Shown here one piece after another: positions 4,193 to 9,373 of a stretch of 9,373 nucleotides of DNA; positions within the stretch are counted from its first letter, which is position 1; the number at the start of each line of letters is the position of its first letter. The stretch is taken from NCBI GenBank assembly GCA_021152555.1, contig JAGKVE010000067.1:1-9373 (forward strand), read 5' to 3'. The DNA comes from Bacteroidia bacterium. Its GTDB lineage: Bacteria; Bacteroidota; Bacteroidia; Bacteroidales; Paludibacteraceae. The position numbers and the translations under genes were made by a program. The notes below the pieces were generated by a model. That model searched no databases, was not told the origin of the DNA, and was given only the letters and a program-made list of their open reading frames with translations.

Positions 4193-5080
4193 ATGCAACA
4201 AGTACATGCCAAAAAATTTCTTGGGCAGCACTTCTTGACGGACCTGAACGTCGCCCGGAGAATTGCTGAAGTAGCCTACCCCCATCAATGTTCTACGGAC
4301 GGCCACCGGCAGTCCGATCGAGCAGAGCTCTTCACCCGTGAAGGGAAGGGAGAAAATAATCCTGTTCAAGTACTCGAAGTGGGGCCTGGAATGGGTGTTC
4401 TTACCCAATTCTTATTAAAAAATCCTAATATTCAACTCACGGCGATAGAGATAGACCGCGAGAGTGTTGCTTATCTCAAGGAGTGGTATCCGGAGTTACA
4501 TCTGATAGAGGGAGATTTTCTAAAATTAGATCTGAATATCATTTATCCCGAAGGCGAATTCAACGTCATCGGCAATTATCCATACAATATTTCCAGTCAG
4601 ATTTTCTTTAAGGTTTTAGAATACAAAGATCGTATTCCTGTTTGTTCCGGCATGATTCAGAAAGAAGTTGCCGAACGTATTGCATCCAAGCCGGGAAAGA
4701 AAGCTTATGGTATCTTATCCGTCTTATTACAAGCTTATTATGATATAGAATATCTATTTACGGTGGACGAATATGTGTTCAATCCTCCGCCAAAAGTCAA
4801 ATCGGCAGTGATTCGTATGACCCGGAACCGACGACGACGGTTGGATTGCGATGAAAATCTATTCAGAACGGTCGTCAAAACTGCCTTTAACCAGCGCCGA
4901 AAACAGATGAGGAATTCCTTGCGGAATTTAGTTGAGAGTTTAAAGTTGAGAGTTGAGAGAAGTTCTGAAGAAGAAAGTCGTTTGGAATGGTTCCTTACTC
5001 GAAGACCGGAACAGTTAAGCGTAGATGAGTTTATCGAACTCACTAAAATGATAAATGACCAAATGGTAAATAAATCGTAA
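4193..5080 (+). CDS. rsmA: 16S rRNA (adenine1518/1519-N6)-dimethyltransferase RsmA (KsgA)
   Basis: Dimethylates two adjacent adenosines in the 3'-terminal hairpin of 16S rRNA using S-adenosylmethionine, a late check on small-subunit assembly. The N-terminal AKKFLGQHFL (6-15), cofactor motif VLEVGPGMG (60-68), catalytic NYPY (128-131) and FNPPPKVKSAV (196-206) are all intact. At 295 residues it exceeds the usual 260-270. Three additions explain this: a two-hairpin insert at about residues 30-57, a heptamer array encoding residues 247-256 (VESLKLRVER), and a C-terminal tail (KMINDQMVNKS, 285-295) made by a second heptamer array. All lie outside the catalytic motifs. The start at 4193 gives MQQVHAKKFLGQ, matching family N-termini. 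corA follows after 8 bases, as one operon. Confidence 0.97.
   Translation: MQQVHAKKFLGQHFLTDLNVARRIAEVAYPHQCSTDGHRQSDRAELFTREGKGENNPVQVLEVGPGMGVLTQFLLKNPNIQLTAIEIDRESVAYLKEWYPELHLIEGDFLKLDLNIIYPEGEFNVIGNYPYNISSQIFFKVLEYKDRIPVCSGMIQKEVAERIASKPGKKAYGILSVLLQAYYDIEYLFTVDEYVFNPPPKVKSAVIRMTRNRRRRLDCDENLFRTVVKTAFNQRRKQMRNSLRNLVESLKLRVERSSEEESRLEWFLTRRPEQLSVDEFIELTKMINDQMVNKS
4280..4363 (+). repeat. Two-hairpin insert inside rsmA
   Basis: Approximate limits. This segment encodes residues 30-57 of RsmA, where Bacteroides relatives have only about ten residues before the cofactor motif. It contains a stem 4296-4300 with 4312-4316 (CGGAC/GTCCG) enclosing GCC-ACC-GGC, and a hairpin CTTCAC-CC-GTGAAG (4330-4343) followed by GGAAGGGAG. 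The palindromic, G-rich layout recalls the 34-bp elements at 9218 and 9338, so it is probably an inserted dispersed repeat kept in frame. Confidence 0.6.
4931..4958 (+). repeat. Heptanucleotide array GTTGAGA in rsmA
   Basis: Units GTTGAGA, GTTTAAA, GTTGAGA, GTTGAGA, exactly 28 bases in phase. They encode VESLKLRVER, a non-conserved charged stretch between the catalytic domain and the conserved RRPEQLSVDEF segment. Confidence 0.85.
5046..5079 (+). repeat. Heptanucleotide array AAATGAT/AAATGGT at the 3' end of rsmA
   Basis: Imperfect units AAATGAT, AAATGAC, AAATGGT and then AAATAAATCGTAAAT. The array supplies the last residues and the stop codon of rsmA. It shares AAATCGTAAAT and the AAATGGT unit with the minus strand of the array at 8421-8457, so both belong to one dispersed family. 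Confidence 0.75.
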
Positions 5081-5088
5081 ATAGCCTT

Positions 5089-6039
5089 ATGTCAGAAATC
5101 AAGATATTTTACAAAGACAAGGAGAAAATAAAAGTTGCACGCACTATCTCCGCCCTCAAAGAACTGGATAAGAAAGATATTATCTGGATTGATCTGCTCG
5201 ATGTGAGTGACAAGACCGAGGATACACTTGAGGGATTCCTGAAAATTGAAATCCAGGAAGACGAAGAAATGGAGGAGATCGAGCTCTCCAGCCGTTATAT
5301 ACAAACTGACGATTCCATCGTGGCAAACAGCAACTTCCTCAAATCTAATTTTGAGATGGAACCGGTCAACTTCATCATCAAAAACTCCATACTCGTCTCC
5401 ATCCGTGATGTGGAACTGGATAGTTTTAATGAGACGGTTAAAAAAATGTTCGTTAATACTCGTAATTTTCCAAGCGGTTACCACGTATTAGTCGCCCTGA
5501 TGGAGACACGTGTGGAAAAGGATGCCGACTTGATTGAGGATACCACCGATATGATTACCGAACTTTCTCAACGTATTAACGCCAATTCAGAGCATGTGGA
5601 TGAAGATTTGCTCGTTCAAATCAAGGACTTGCAAGAAAAAGTAACTATCATTCGTCAGAATATTCTGGATAAACAGCGAGTAATAAGCAATCTATTGAAA
5701 TGCGATTTCTTTCCGGAGGAATTAGGACCGCGACTGACAATGATTATTAAAGATATAAATTCTCTTTTTGATTACACCCGTTTCGGTTTTGACCGTCTTG
5801 ACTACCTTCAGGATACCTTCCTCGGTTTGGTAAATATTGAGCAGAATAAGATAATCAAGATATTCACCGTCATCAATATCATCTTCCTGCCGCCTACACT
5901 CATCGGTAGCTTATATGGTATGAACTTTGACTTTATGCCTGAACTTCATTGGCAGTTTGGCTACGTGTGGGCAATAGGGCTCATGTTGATTTCCGTAGCA
6001 CTTATCCTCCTCATTTTCAAACTCAAAAAATGGTTATAA
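5089..6039 (+). CDS. corA: CorA-family magnesium/divalent cation transport protein
   Basis: A 316-residue inner-membrane channel subunit; the family forms pentamers that conduct Mg2+ (also Co2+ and Ni2+) gated by cytoplasmic metal. The large N-terminal cytoplasmic domain ends in a long helical stalk (about residues 150-255), followed by two membrane segments near 257-276 and 292-311. The signature YGMNF (276-280) closes the first, giving the selectivity filter, and a short loop with Glu and Trp follows. The C-terminus is basic (KLKKWL), as usual. The start at 5089 lies 8 bases after the rsmA stop, with no Shine-Dalgarno visible, which is normal in this phylum. Co-transcription with rsmA may link Mg2+ uptake to ribosome assembly, but that is inference. 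Confidence 0.95.
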   Translation: MSEIKIFYKDKEKIKVARTISALKELDKKDIIWIDLLDVSDKTEDTLEGFLKIEIQEDEEMEEIELSSRYIQTDDSIVANSNFLKSNFEMEPVNFIIKNSILVSIRDVELDSFNETVKKMFVNTRNFPSGYHVLVALMETRVEKDADLIEDTTDMITELSQRINANSEHVDEDLLVQIKDLQEKVTIIRQNILDKQRVISNLLKCDFFPEELGPRLTMIIKDINSLFDYTRFGFDRLDYLQDTFLGLVNIEQNKIIKIFTVINIIFLPPTLIGSLYGMNFDFMPELHWQFGYVWAIGLMLISVALILLIFKLKKWL

Positions 6040-6199
6040 ACATTATTATAAACATTCGTTTGTTAAACAGTTTATTTCATGTTCCACACTGCTTTTTTCA
6101 AACCTTTTAACATTTTTCAAAAAGCATATATAAATTATAAAATCTAATATTTCAATTAATTAAATTAGTTTTCTACATTTTCAACGTATATATAATATC

Positions 6200-7144
6200 A
6201 TGGATTTAAAAAATAAAGAATATATAGATAAAATAAAAAAGTTAGCGAAGGAAAAGAACGCTGTCATTTTTGCGCATTATTATACACGTCCGGAAATACA
6301 AGAATGTGCCGATTTCATCGGTGATTCACTTGCACTTGCTCAGCAGGCCACGCATGTACGCGCGAATATATTAGTAATGTGCGGTGTTCATTTTATGGGG
6401 GAGACAATGAAAATCCTCTGTCCTGATAAAAAAGTTCTCATTCCGGATATGAATGCCGGATGCTCTTTGGCTGATAGCTGTAAAGCCGAAGAATTGGCAG
6501 CATTCAAAGCACAGCATCCCGACCATATGGTGGTGAGTTACGTCAATACTTCCGCCGAAGTAAAAGCACTCACGGATGTAGTTGTCACTTCCTCTAACGC
6601 AAAAAAGATAGTAGATCAGCTTCCTGCAGACGCTAAGATAATCTTCGGTCCCGATCATAACCTCGGCTCGTATATTAATTCGGTCACGGGACGTCATATG
6701 CTTCTTTGGGATGGTGCATGCCATGTACATAGCCGGTTCTCTCTCGAAGCCTTGCTCCAACTTAAAAAAGAAAACCCGGGTGTAGAAGTACTTGCTCATC
6801 CTGAATGCAAGGCGCCTATTTTAGCACAGAGCGACGTAATAGGTTCGACAAAGGCACTTCTGGAGCACACCATCAAATCGCCTGCCAAACGGTTTATAAT
6901 TGCAACGGAAAGCGGTATTCTGCATGAGATGCAGAAAGCATGTCCGGAAAAAGAGTTTATTCCGGTTCCACCGGAGGTGACAGAAGGCGTAGGCTGCAGT
7001 TGTAACGAATGTGAATATATGCGCATGAATACACTGGATAAACTATACAACTGCCTTCTCAACGAATATCCGGAAATGAATGTACCAAAAGAGACAGCAA
7101 TAAAAGCCGTCTCCTCTATACAACGCATGTTGGAAATGAGTTAA
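6200..7144 (+). CDS. nadA: Quinolinate synthase NadA
   Basis: A cytoplasmic [4Fe-4S] enzyme that condenses iminoaspartate with dihydroxyacetone phosphate to quinolinate in de novo NAD synthesis. The 314-residue protein has the family motifs HYYTRPEIQ (26-34), GDSLALAQ (41-48), GVHFMGET (62-69), MNAGCSLAD (84-92), VTSSNA (129-134), GPDHNLG (150-156), HPECKAP (200-206) and ATESGI (235-240). By spacing against the E. coli enzyme (Cys113, 200, 297), the cluster ligands are Cys88, Cys174 (in DGACHVH) and Cys271 (in CSCNEC). No nadB or nadC lies nearby. The 160-base AT-rich gap after corA (6040-6199) shows no match to the -33/-7 promoter, so either a weak promoter or read-through from corA drives it. 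Its stop overlaps that of the convergent DUF2851 gene. Confidence 0.97.
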   Translation: MDLKNKEYIDKIKKLAKEKNAVIFAHYYTRPEIQECADFIGDSLALAQQATHVRANILVMCGVHFMGETMKILCPDKKVLIPDMNAGCSLADSCKAEELAAFKAQHPDHMVVSYVNTSAEVKALTDVVVTSSNAKKIVDQLPADAKIIFGPDHNLGSYINSVTGRHMLLWDGACHVHSRFSLEALLQLKKENPGVEVLAHPECKAPILAQSDVIGSTKALLEHTIKSPAKRFIIATESGILHEMQKACPEKEFIPVPPEVTEGVGCSCNECEYMRMNTLDKLYNCLLNEYPEMNVPKETAIKAVSSIQRMLEMS

Positions 7145-8415
7145 AAATTTAAAAGAGGCTCATTTTTATTATTTTGAAATATCTTGTAGCCAACTTCACA
7201 GTTGATACACTCATGGTGTTGGCAATAGTTTTGGTAAAGGTGTAAAAGTGCCTGGGTATCTGCCGCATTCTTTACTCTCTGACCTAATACACGCCATTGA
7301 CGGATAATGGTATTATTTTCCGGCGTAATTTGCTCCATCAACTTCAATATATCTTCCGCCTTTTTTTTATGATGCGTATCTTCTGAACCGGAAACCCCGT
7401 GAAGCACATACGCGTATTTGTAAGGAATAACCGTGTTTATAAGCAATATATCTATGCTACTGCTACCTAATGGCGGTACTTCGCTTTCTTTGAATTCAAA
7501 TAACTGAATCAAATTCTTCAAATCATTGGTATCCAGTATCTTACTCAGTAACGATTCAGACTGATAGATTAGTTGTGCAAACTGTCTGATCCGTAACTCA
7601 GGACTATTCTGAGGTCTCATCCGTGCATGTTTCCATACACTTCCGTCTAATGGCGTCAAACAGAATTTAGTCCGCAAAAACTCATATTCTTTTGCCAATT
7701 CTTCGTCTTTCGTATATTTAATCAGCCCTGCCTGCCCCATCAGCAATGCCGTCAGTTGAAACAAACTGTTCCGGTGTTTCTGTAAGTACGAAAGCGGAGT
7801 ATTGATAGCGAGTTCCTCAAAAGGTACGCTGTTGGTATGGAATCCGAAATTGCGCGCCAGAGAGATATACAATGCGTGTTCCCAACTGCCTTTCGTTATT
7901 CCTAATAACCTCATGATTGACGACCGCTTACATTCCATTCGCTTGCGAAGTAACGTCTGCCGCCAACCTTCGGTCAGCAATCCCGGTTCATGTAATAATT
8001 GCTCTGCGCAGCCAATTCTGCCACTCGCACTATCCATCTGTTGAGCCGATTCAAACAGTTTGCTCAAGTAGTCCTGATCACTGGGATAGTTCAATTCGCA
8101 CTGAGGAATAAGTTCGCCGCGGGAATTATACACGGGCTTGTCCGCGGTACGCACAACATGCAGTATGATATTGTCATATGCTTTGTCCAAATGATGGCGG
8201 TGTTTCACCCAATCGCTTGAACAAACATGTATTTCAACGTTTCCTACCCATTCACGCTCACCGATACGAATCCGCGCATGGCTGTAATCCGGACCGGCAT
8301 CTCTATTATGCTCACCTACCGACAGGATTTCCACAGACCGGCCATCCGTCGTCTTTTGCTCATATCCGGACCACAGGCAATGCTCCCATATATAATGCAA
8401 TATTATCTCAGGCAT
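7141..8415 (-). CDS. DUF2851 family protein
   Basis: A 424-residue protein matching the DUF2851 family typical of Bacteroidetes; no biochemical function is known to me. Conserved N-terminal features are HYIWEHCLW (7-15), NRDAGPDYSHARI (37-49) and WVGNVEIHVCSSDW (56-69), then HLDKAYDNIILHVV (75-88). The concentration of invariant Asp, Glu, His and Trp suggests a metal-dependent catalytic core, which is inference. The C-terminus carries CINCEVGYKIF. No signal peptide or membrane segment is visible, so it is probably cytoplasmic. The gene has its own promoter (8467-8498) and a short leader filled by a heptamer array. It is divergent from the TonB receptor and convergent with nadA, their stops overlapping by four bases around the palindrome TTAA. 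Confidence 0.9.
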   Translation of the reverse strand: MPEIILHYIWEHCLWSGYEQKTTDGRSVEILSVGEHNRDAGPDYSHARIRIGEREWVGNVEIHVCSSDWVKHRHHLDKAYDNIILHVVRTADKPVYNSRGELIPQCELNYPSDQDYLSKLFESAQQMDSASGRIGCAEQLLHEPGLLTEGWRQTLLRKRMECKRSSIMRLLGITKGSWEHALYISLARNFGFHTNSVPFEELAINTPLSYLQKHRNSLFQLTALLMGQAGLIKYTKDEELAKEYEFLRTKFCLTPLDGSVWKHARMRPQNSPELRIRQFAQLIYQSESLLSKILDTNDLKNLIQLFEFKESEVPPLGSSSIDILLINTVIPYKYAYVLHGVSGSEDTHHKKKAEDILKLMEQITPENNTIIRQWRVLGQRVKNAADTQALLHLYQNYCQHHECINCEVGYKIFQNNKNEPLLNF

Positions 8416-8420
8416 AAAAC

Positions 8421-8457
8421 CATTTACGATTTAATCATTTACCATTTATTCATTTGA
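8421..8457 (-). repeat. Heptanucleotide array CATTTAC in the DUF2851 leader
   Basis: Plus-strand units CATTTAC, GATTTAA, CATTTAC, CATTTAT and CATTTGA, with two single-base slips. It fills nearly the whole interval between the predicted transcription start (about 8460) and the DUF2851 start codon, so it is the 5' leader. On the minus strand it reads AAATGGT and AAATGAT units, as at the rsmA 3' end. Confidence 0.8.
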
Positions 8458-8466
8458 AAAGTGCTG

Positions 8467-8498
8467 CAAAGGTACGAAAATATTTGCAAATATGCAAA
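8467..8498 (-). promoter_or_regulatory. Bacteroidetes promoter for the DUF2851 gene
   Basis: On the minus strand, TTTG (8495-8498) is followed by exactly 20 bases and then TACCTTTG (8467-8474). It overlaps the divergent TonB-receptor promoter by 16 bases, so two polymerases could not bind at once. Confidence 0.8.
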
Positions 8499-8514
8499 AA
8501 AAGCAGTAATTTTG
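8483..8514 (+). promoter_or_regulatory. Bacteroidetes promoter for the TonB-dependent receptor
   Basis: TTTG (8483-8486), exactly 20 bases, then TAATTTTG (8507-8514), with AAAAAAAGCAG at the end of the spacer. The embedded GCAAATATGCAAA is a near-palindrome containing both -33 elements and could be a control point for both genes. Confidence 0.8.
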
Positions 8515-8525
8515 TACGCTTTTTT

Positions 8526-8556
8526 GCTGATGGCTGATAGCTGGAAGCTGAATGCT
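8526..8556 (+). repeat. Heptanucleotide array GCTGATA in the TonB-receptor leader
   Basis: Units GCTGATG, GCTGATA, GCTGGAA, GCTGAAT and a partial GCT, in perfect 7-base phase, in the 5' untranslated leader of the receptor gene. An ATG at 8552 arises within it but is out of frame with the receptor. Confidence 0.8.
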
Positions 8557-8564
8557 TAAATTTT

Positions 8565-9373
8565 ATGTTCAAACAATTTCAAACAGTTTCAAACAATTTC
8601 AAACAACGGAGTACAATTCGTTTCCGTCGGTTCTGCCACAAGGCTTATGCAGCTTTCTGTTCGCTTCACCGCGAGGTGACTATCGGACGTGTGGCAGCAT
8701 ATATGACGGATCTCGAGATGCTCAAGAGCGGAAAGAGTATTGCCGTTTCGGCTCTGCTCCTCTTTGTCGGCGTATCCTCAGTGGAAGCCGATGAAGGCGT
8801 TCCCAAGGATTCCGTACCATTAACAGCCCAACAACTTAGTCTTCAGGAGGTGTTGGTCGTTTCTCACAAAGCTGAAGTTCATTCGGAAGCTTACCGTCTT
8901 ATCACGCAGGTCTCGCATGCCGAGATAGAAGCGTTGCCGATTCAGACCGTAGCGGATATTTTGCAATATCTGCCTGGTGTTGATGTCCGTACGCGCGGAG
9001 CCAATGGTGCGCAGGCGGATATAAGCATGCGCGGCGGTACGTTCGACCAGGTGTTAGTGCTTCTCAATGGAGTGCCGCTCTCGGATTTCCATACCGGACA
9101 TTATGCGCTGAATATACCGGTTTCATCGGAACTGATTGAGCGAGTGGAGGTACTTCAAGGCACGTCCGCCAACCTATATGGTGCTTTCTCCGGGGCGATT
9201 AATATAGTTACTAAGACAACCCCACCCCAGCCCTCCCCTCAAGGGAGGGAGCACGATGTGCGACTCAAACTGACCTCAGGTATGAACGGGTTGATTAATC
9301 CGGAAATTGCGGCTACTTTAGCAATCCCGAATCACAACTCCCTCCCTTGTGGGGAGGGTCGGGGTGGGGTTAT
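8565..9373 (+). CDS. TonB-dependent outer-membrane receptor, 5' part (cut by window end)
   Basis: The frame is open from ATG 8565 to the window edge, 269 residues, with no stop. Residues 1-56 form a basic pre-sequence (including HKAYAAFCSLHREVTIG, 25-41) of the type found ahead of the signal peptide in Bacteroides receptors. A hydrophobic signal segment follows (about 57-75, SIAVSALLLFVGVSSVEA) with likely cleavage near Ala75. LSLQEVLVVSHKA (91-103) fits a TonB-box region. A typical plug domain spans about 104-217: ALPIQTVADILQYLPGVDVR, ISMRGGTFDQVLVLLNGVPL and IERVEVLQGTSANLYGAFSG. The barrel starts near 230. A 34-bp GC-rich element is translated as TTPPQPSPQGRE (218-229), and an inverted second copy as NSLPCGEGRGGV (258-269). 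The substrate cannot be told; a vitamin B12, siderophore or metal complex is possible. Confidence 0.9.
   Translation, partial: MFKQFQTVSNNFKQRSTIRFRRFCHKAYAAFCSLHREVTIGRVAAYMTDLEMLKSGKSIAVSALLLFVGVSSVEADEGVPKDSVPLTAQQLSLQEVLVVSHKAEVHSEAYRLITQVSHAEIEALPIQTVADILQYLPGVDVRTRGANGAQADISMRGGTFDQVLVLLNGVPLSDFHTGHYALNIPVSSELIERVEVLQGTSANLYGAFSGAINIVTKTTPPQPSPQGREHDVRLKLTSGMNGLINPEIAATLAIPNHNSLPCGEGRGGV
8571..8606 (+). repeat. Ten-base tandem repeat AAACAATTTC at the receptor start
   Basis: Three units with one A-to-G change plus a partial fourth, beginning directly after the start codon region of the TonB receptor. Because 10 is not a multiple of 3, the units encode different residues in turn (KQFQTVSNNFKQ). 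A gain or loss of one unit would shift the frame. Confidence 0.85.
9218..9251 (+). repeat. 34-bp GC-rich dispersed element, copy 1
   Basis: Begins AACCCCACCCC and ends AAGGGAGGGAG, with an internal partial palindrome (CCCTCCCC...AAGGGAGGG). It matches the reverse complement of 9338-9371 at 31 of 34 positions and is translated in frame as TTPPQPSPQGRE. I recall this element as common in Bacteroidetes genomes. Confidence 0.85.
9338..9371 (-). repeat. 34-bp GC-rich dispersed element, copy 2 (inverted)
   Basis: Inverted copy of 9218-9251, 86 bases away, ending two bases before the window edge. It is translated in frame as NSLPCGEGRGGV. The pair could fold into a 34-bp stem in the mRNA. Confidence 0.85.

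Noticed and set aside
6040..6199. A promoter or riboswitch before nadA
   Set aside because: The stretch is very AT-rich, with two copies of TTATAAACATT but no match to the -33/-7 pattern with 20-base spacing and no strong stem.
8552..8794. An 80-residue frame from the ATG at 8552
   Set aside because: It lies in a different frame from the TonB receptor, whose signal, TonB-box and plug motifs run from ATG 8565.

Overview
The window looks like chromosomal DNA from a member of the Bacteroidales; the family cannot be fixed from the sequence alone. Three things point there. Six promoters have the Bacteroidetes form (-33 TTTG or CTTG, exactly 20 bases, then -7 TAnnTTTG). Shine-Dalgarno sequences are largely absent. 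The last gene encodes an outer-membrane TonB-dependent receptor with the long pre-signal N-terminus seen in Bacteroides-type receptors. The rsmA-corA pair and the DUF2851 gene also fit this order.

Layout, left to right. Bases 1-50 may hold the last codons of a plus-strand gene. A minus-strand block follows: a GtrA-family membrane protein (109-627), an unrecognised small basic protein (713-1135), a degraded C-terminal tail of a secreted-type protein (1330-1416), and a two-gene operon of a DUF262/HNH nuclease (1429-2550) and an EcoRI-type adenine methyltransferase (2547-3602). From a divergent promoter region at 4007-4095 the plus strand carries rsmA (16S rRNA dimethyltransferase), corA (divalent cation channel) and nadA (quinolinate synthase). 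DUF2851 (7141-8415, minus) converges on nadA and overlaps its stop. A TonB-dependent receptor (8565 to the window end, plus) diverges from DUF2851 through overlapping promoters.

The most unusual part is the methyltransferase-nuclease operon with its leader. The genes overlap by ATGA and form a plausible two-component restriction-modification-like system. Between the predicted promoter (4007-4038) and the methyltransferase start lie about 400 bases without a convincing gene but full of perfect inverted repeats: a 15-bp long-range helix closing two inner hairpin arms, then 10-bp and 11-bp perfect hairpins directly before the start codon. This looks like a structured leader RNA or an independent non-coding RNA.

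The second theme is small repeats inside and around housekeeping genes. Five heptanucleotide arrays (in the GtrA gene, twice in rsmA, and in the leaders of DUF2851 and the TonB receptor) are variants of one degenerate unit near NTGRTAR. A two-hairpin insert lengthens RsmA, and an inverted pair of 34-bp GC-rich elements is translated in frame within the TonB receptor. The core proteins tolerate these as extra loops or tails.
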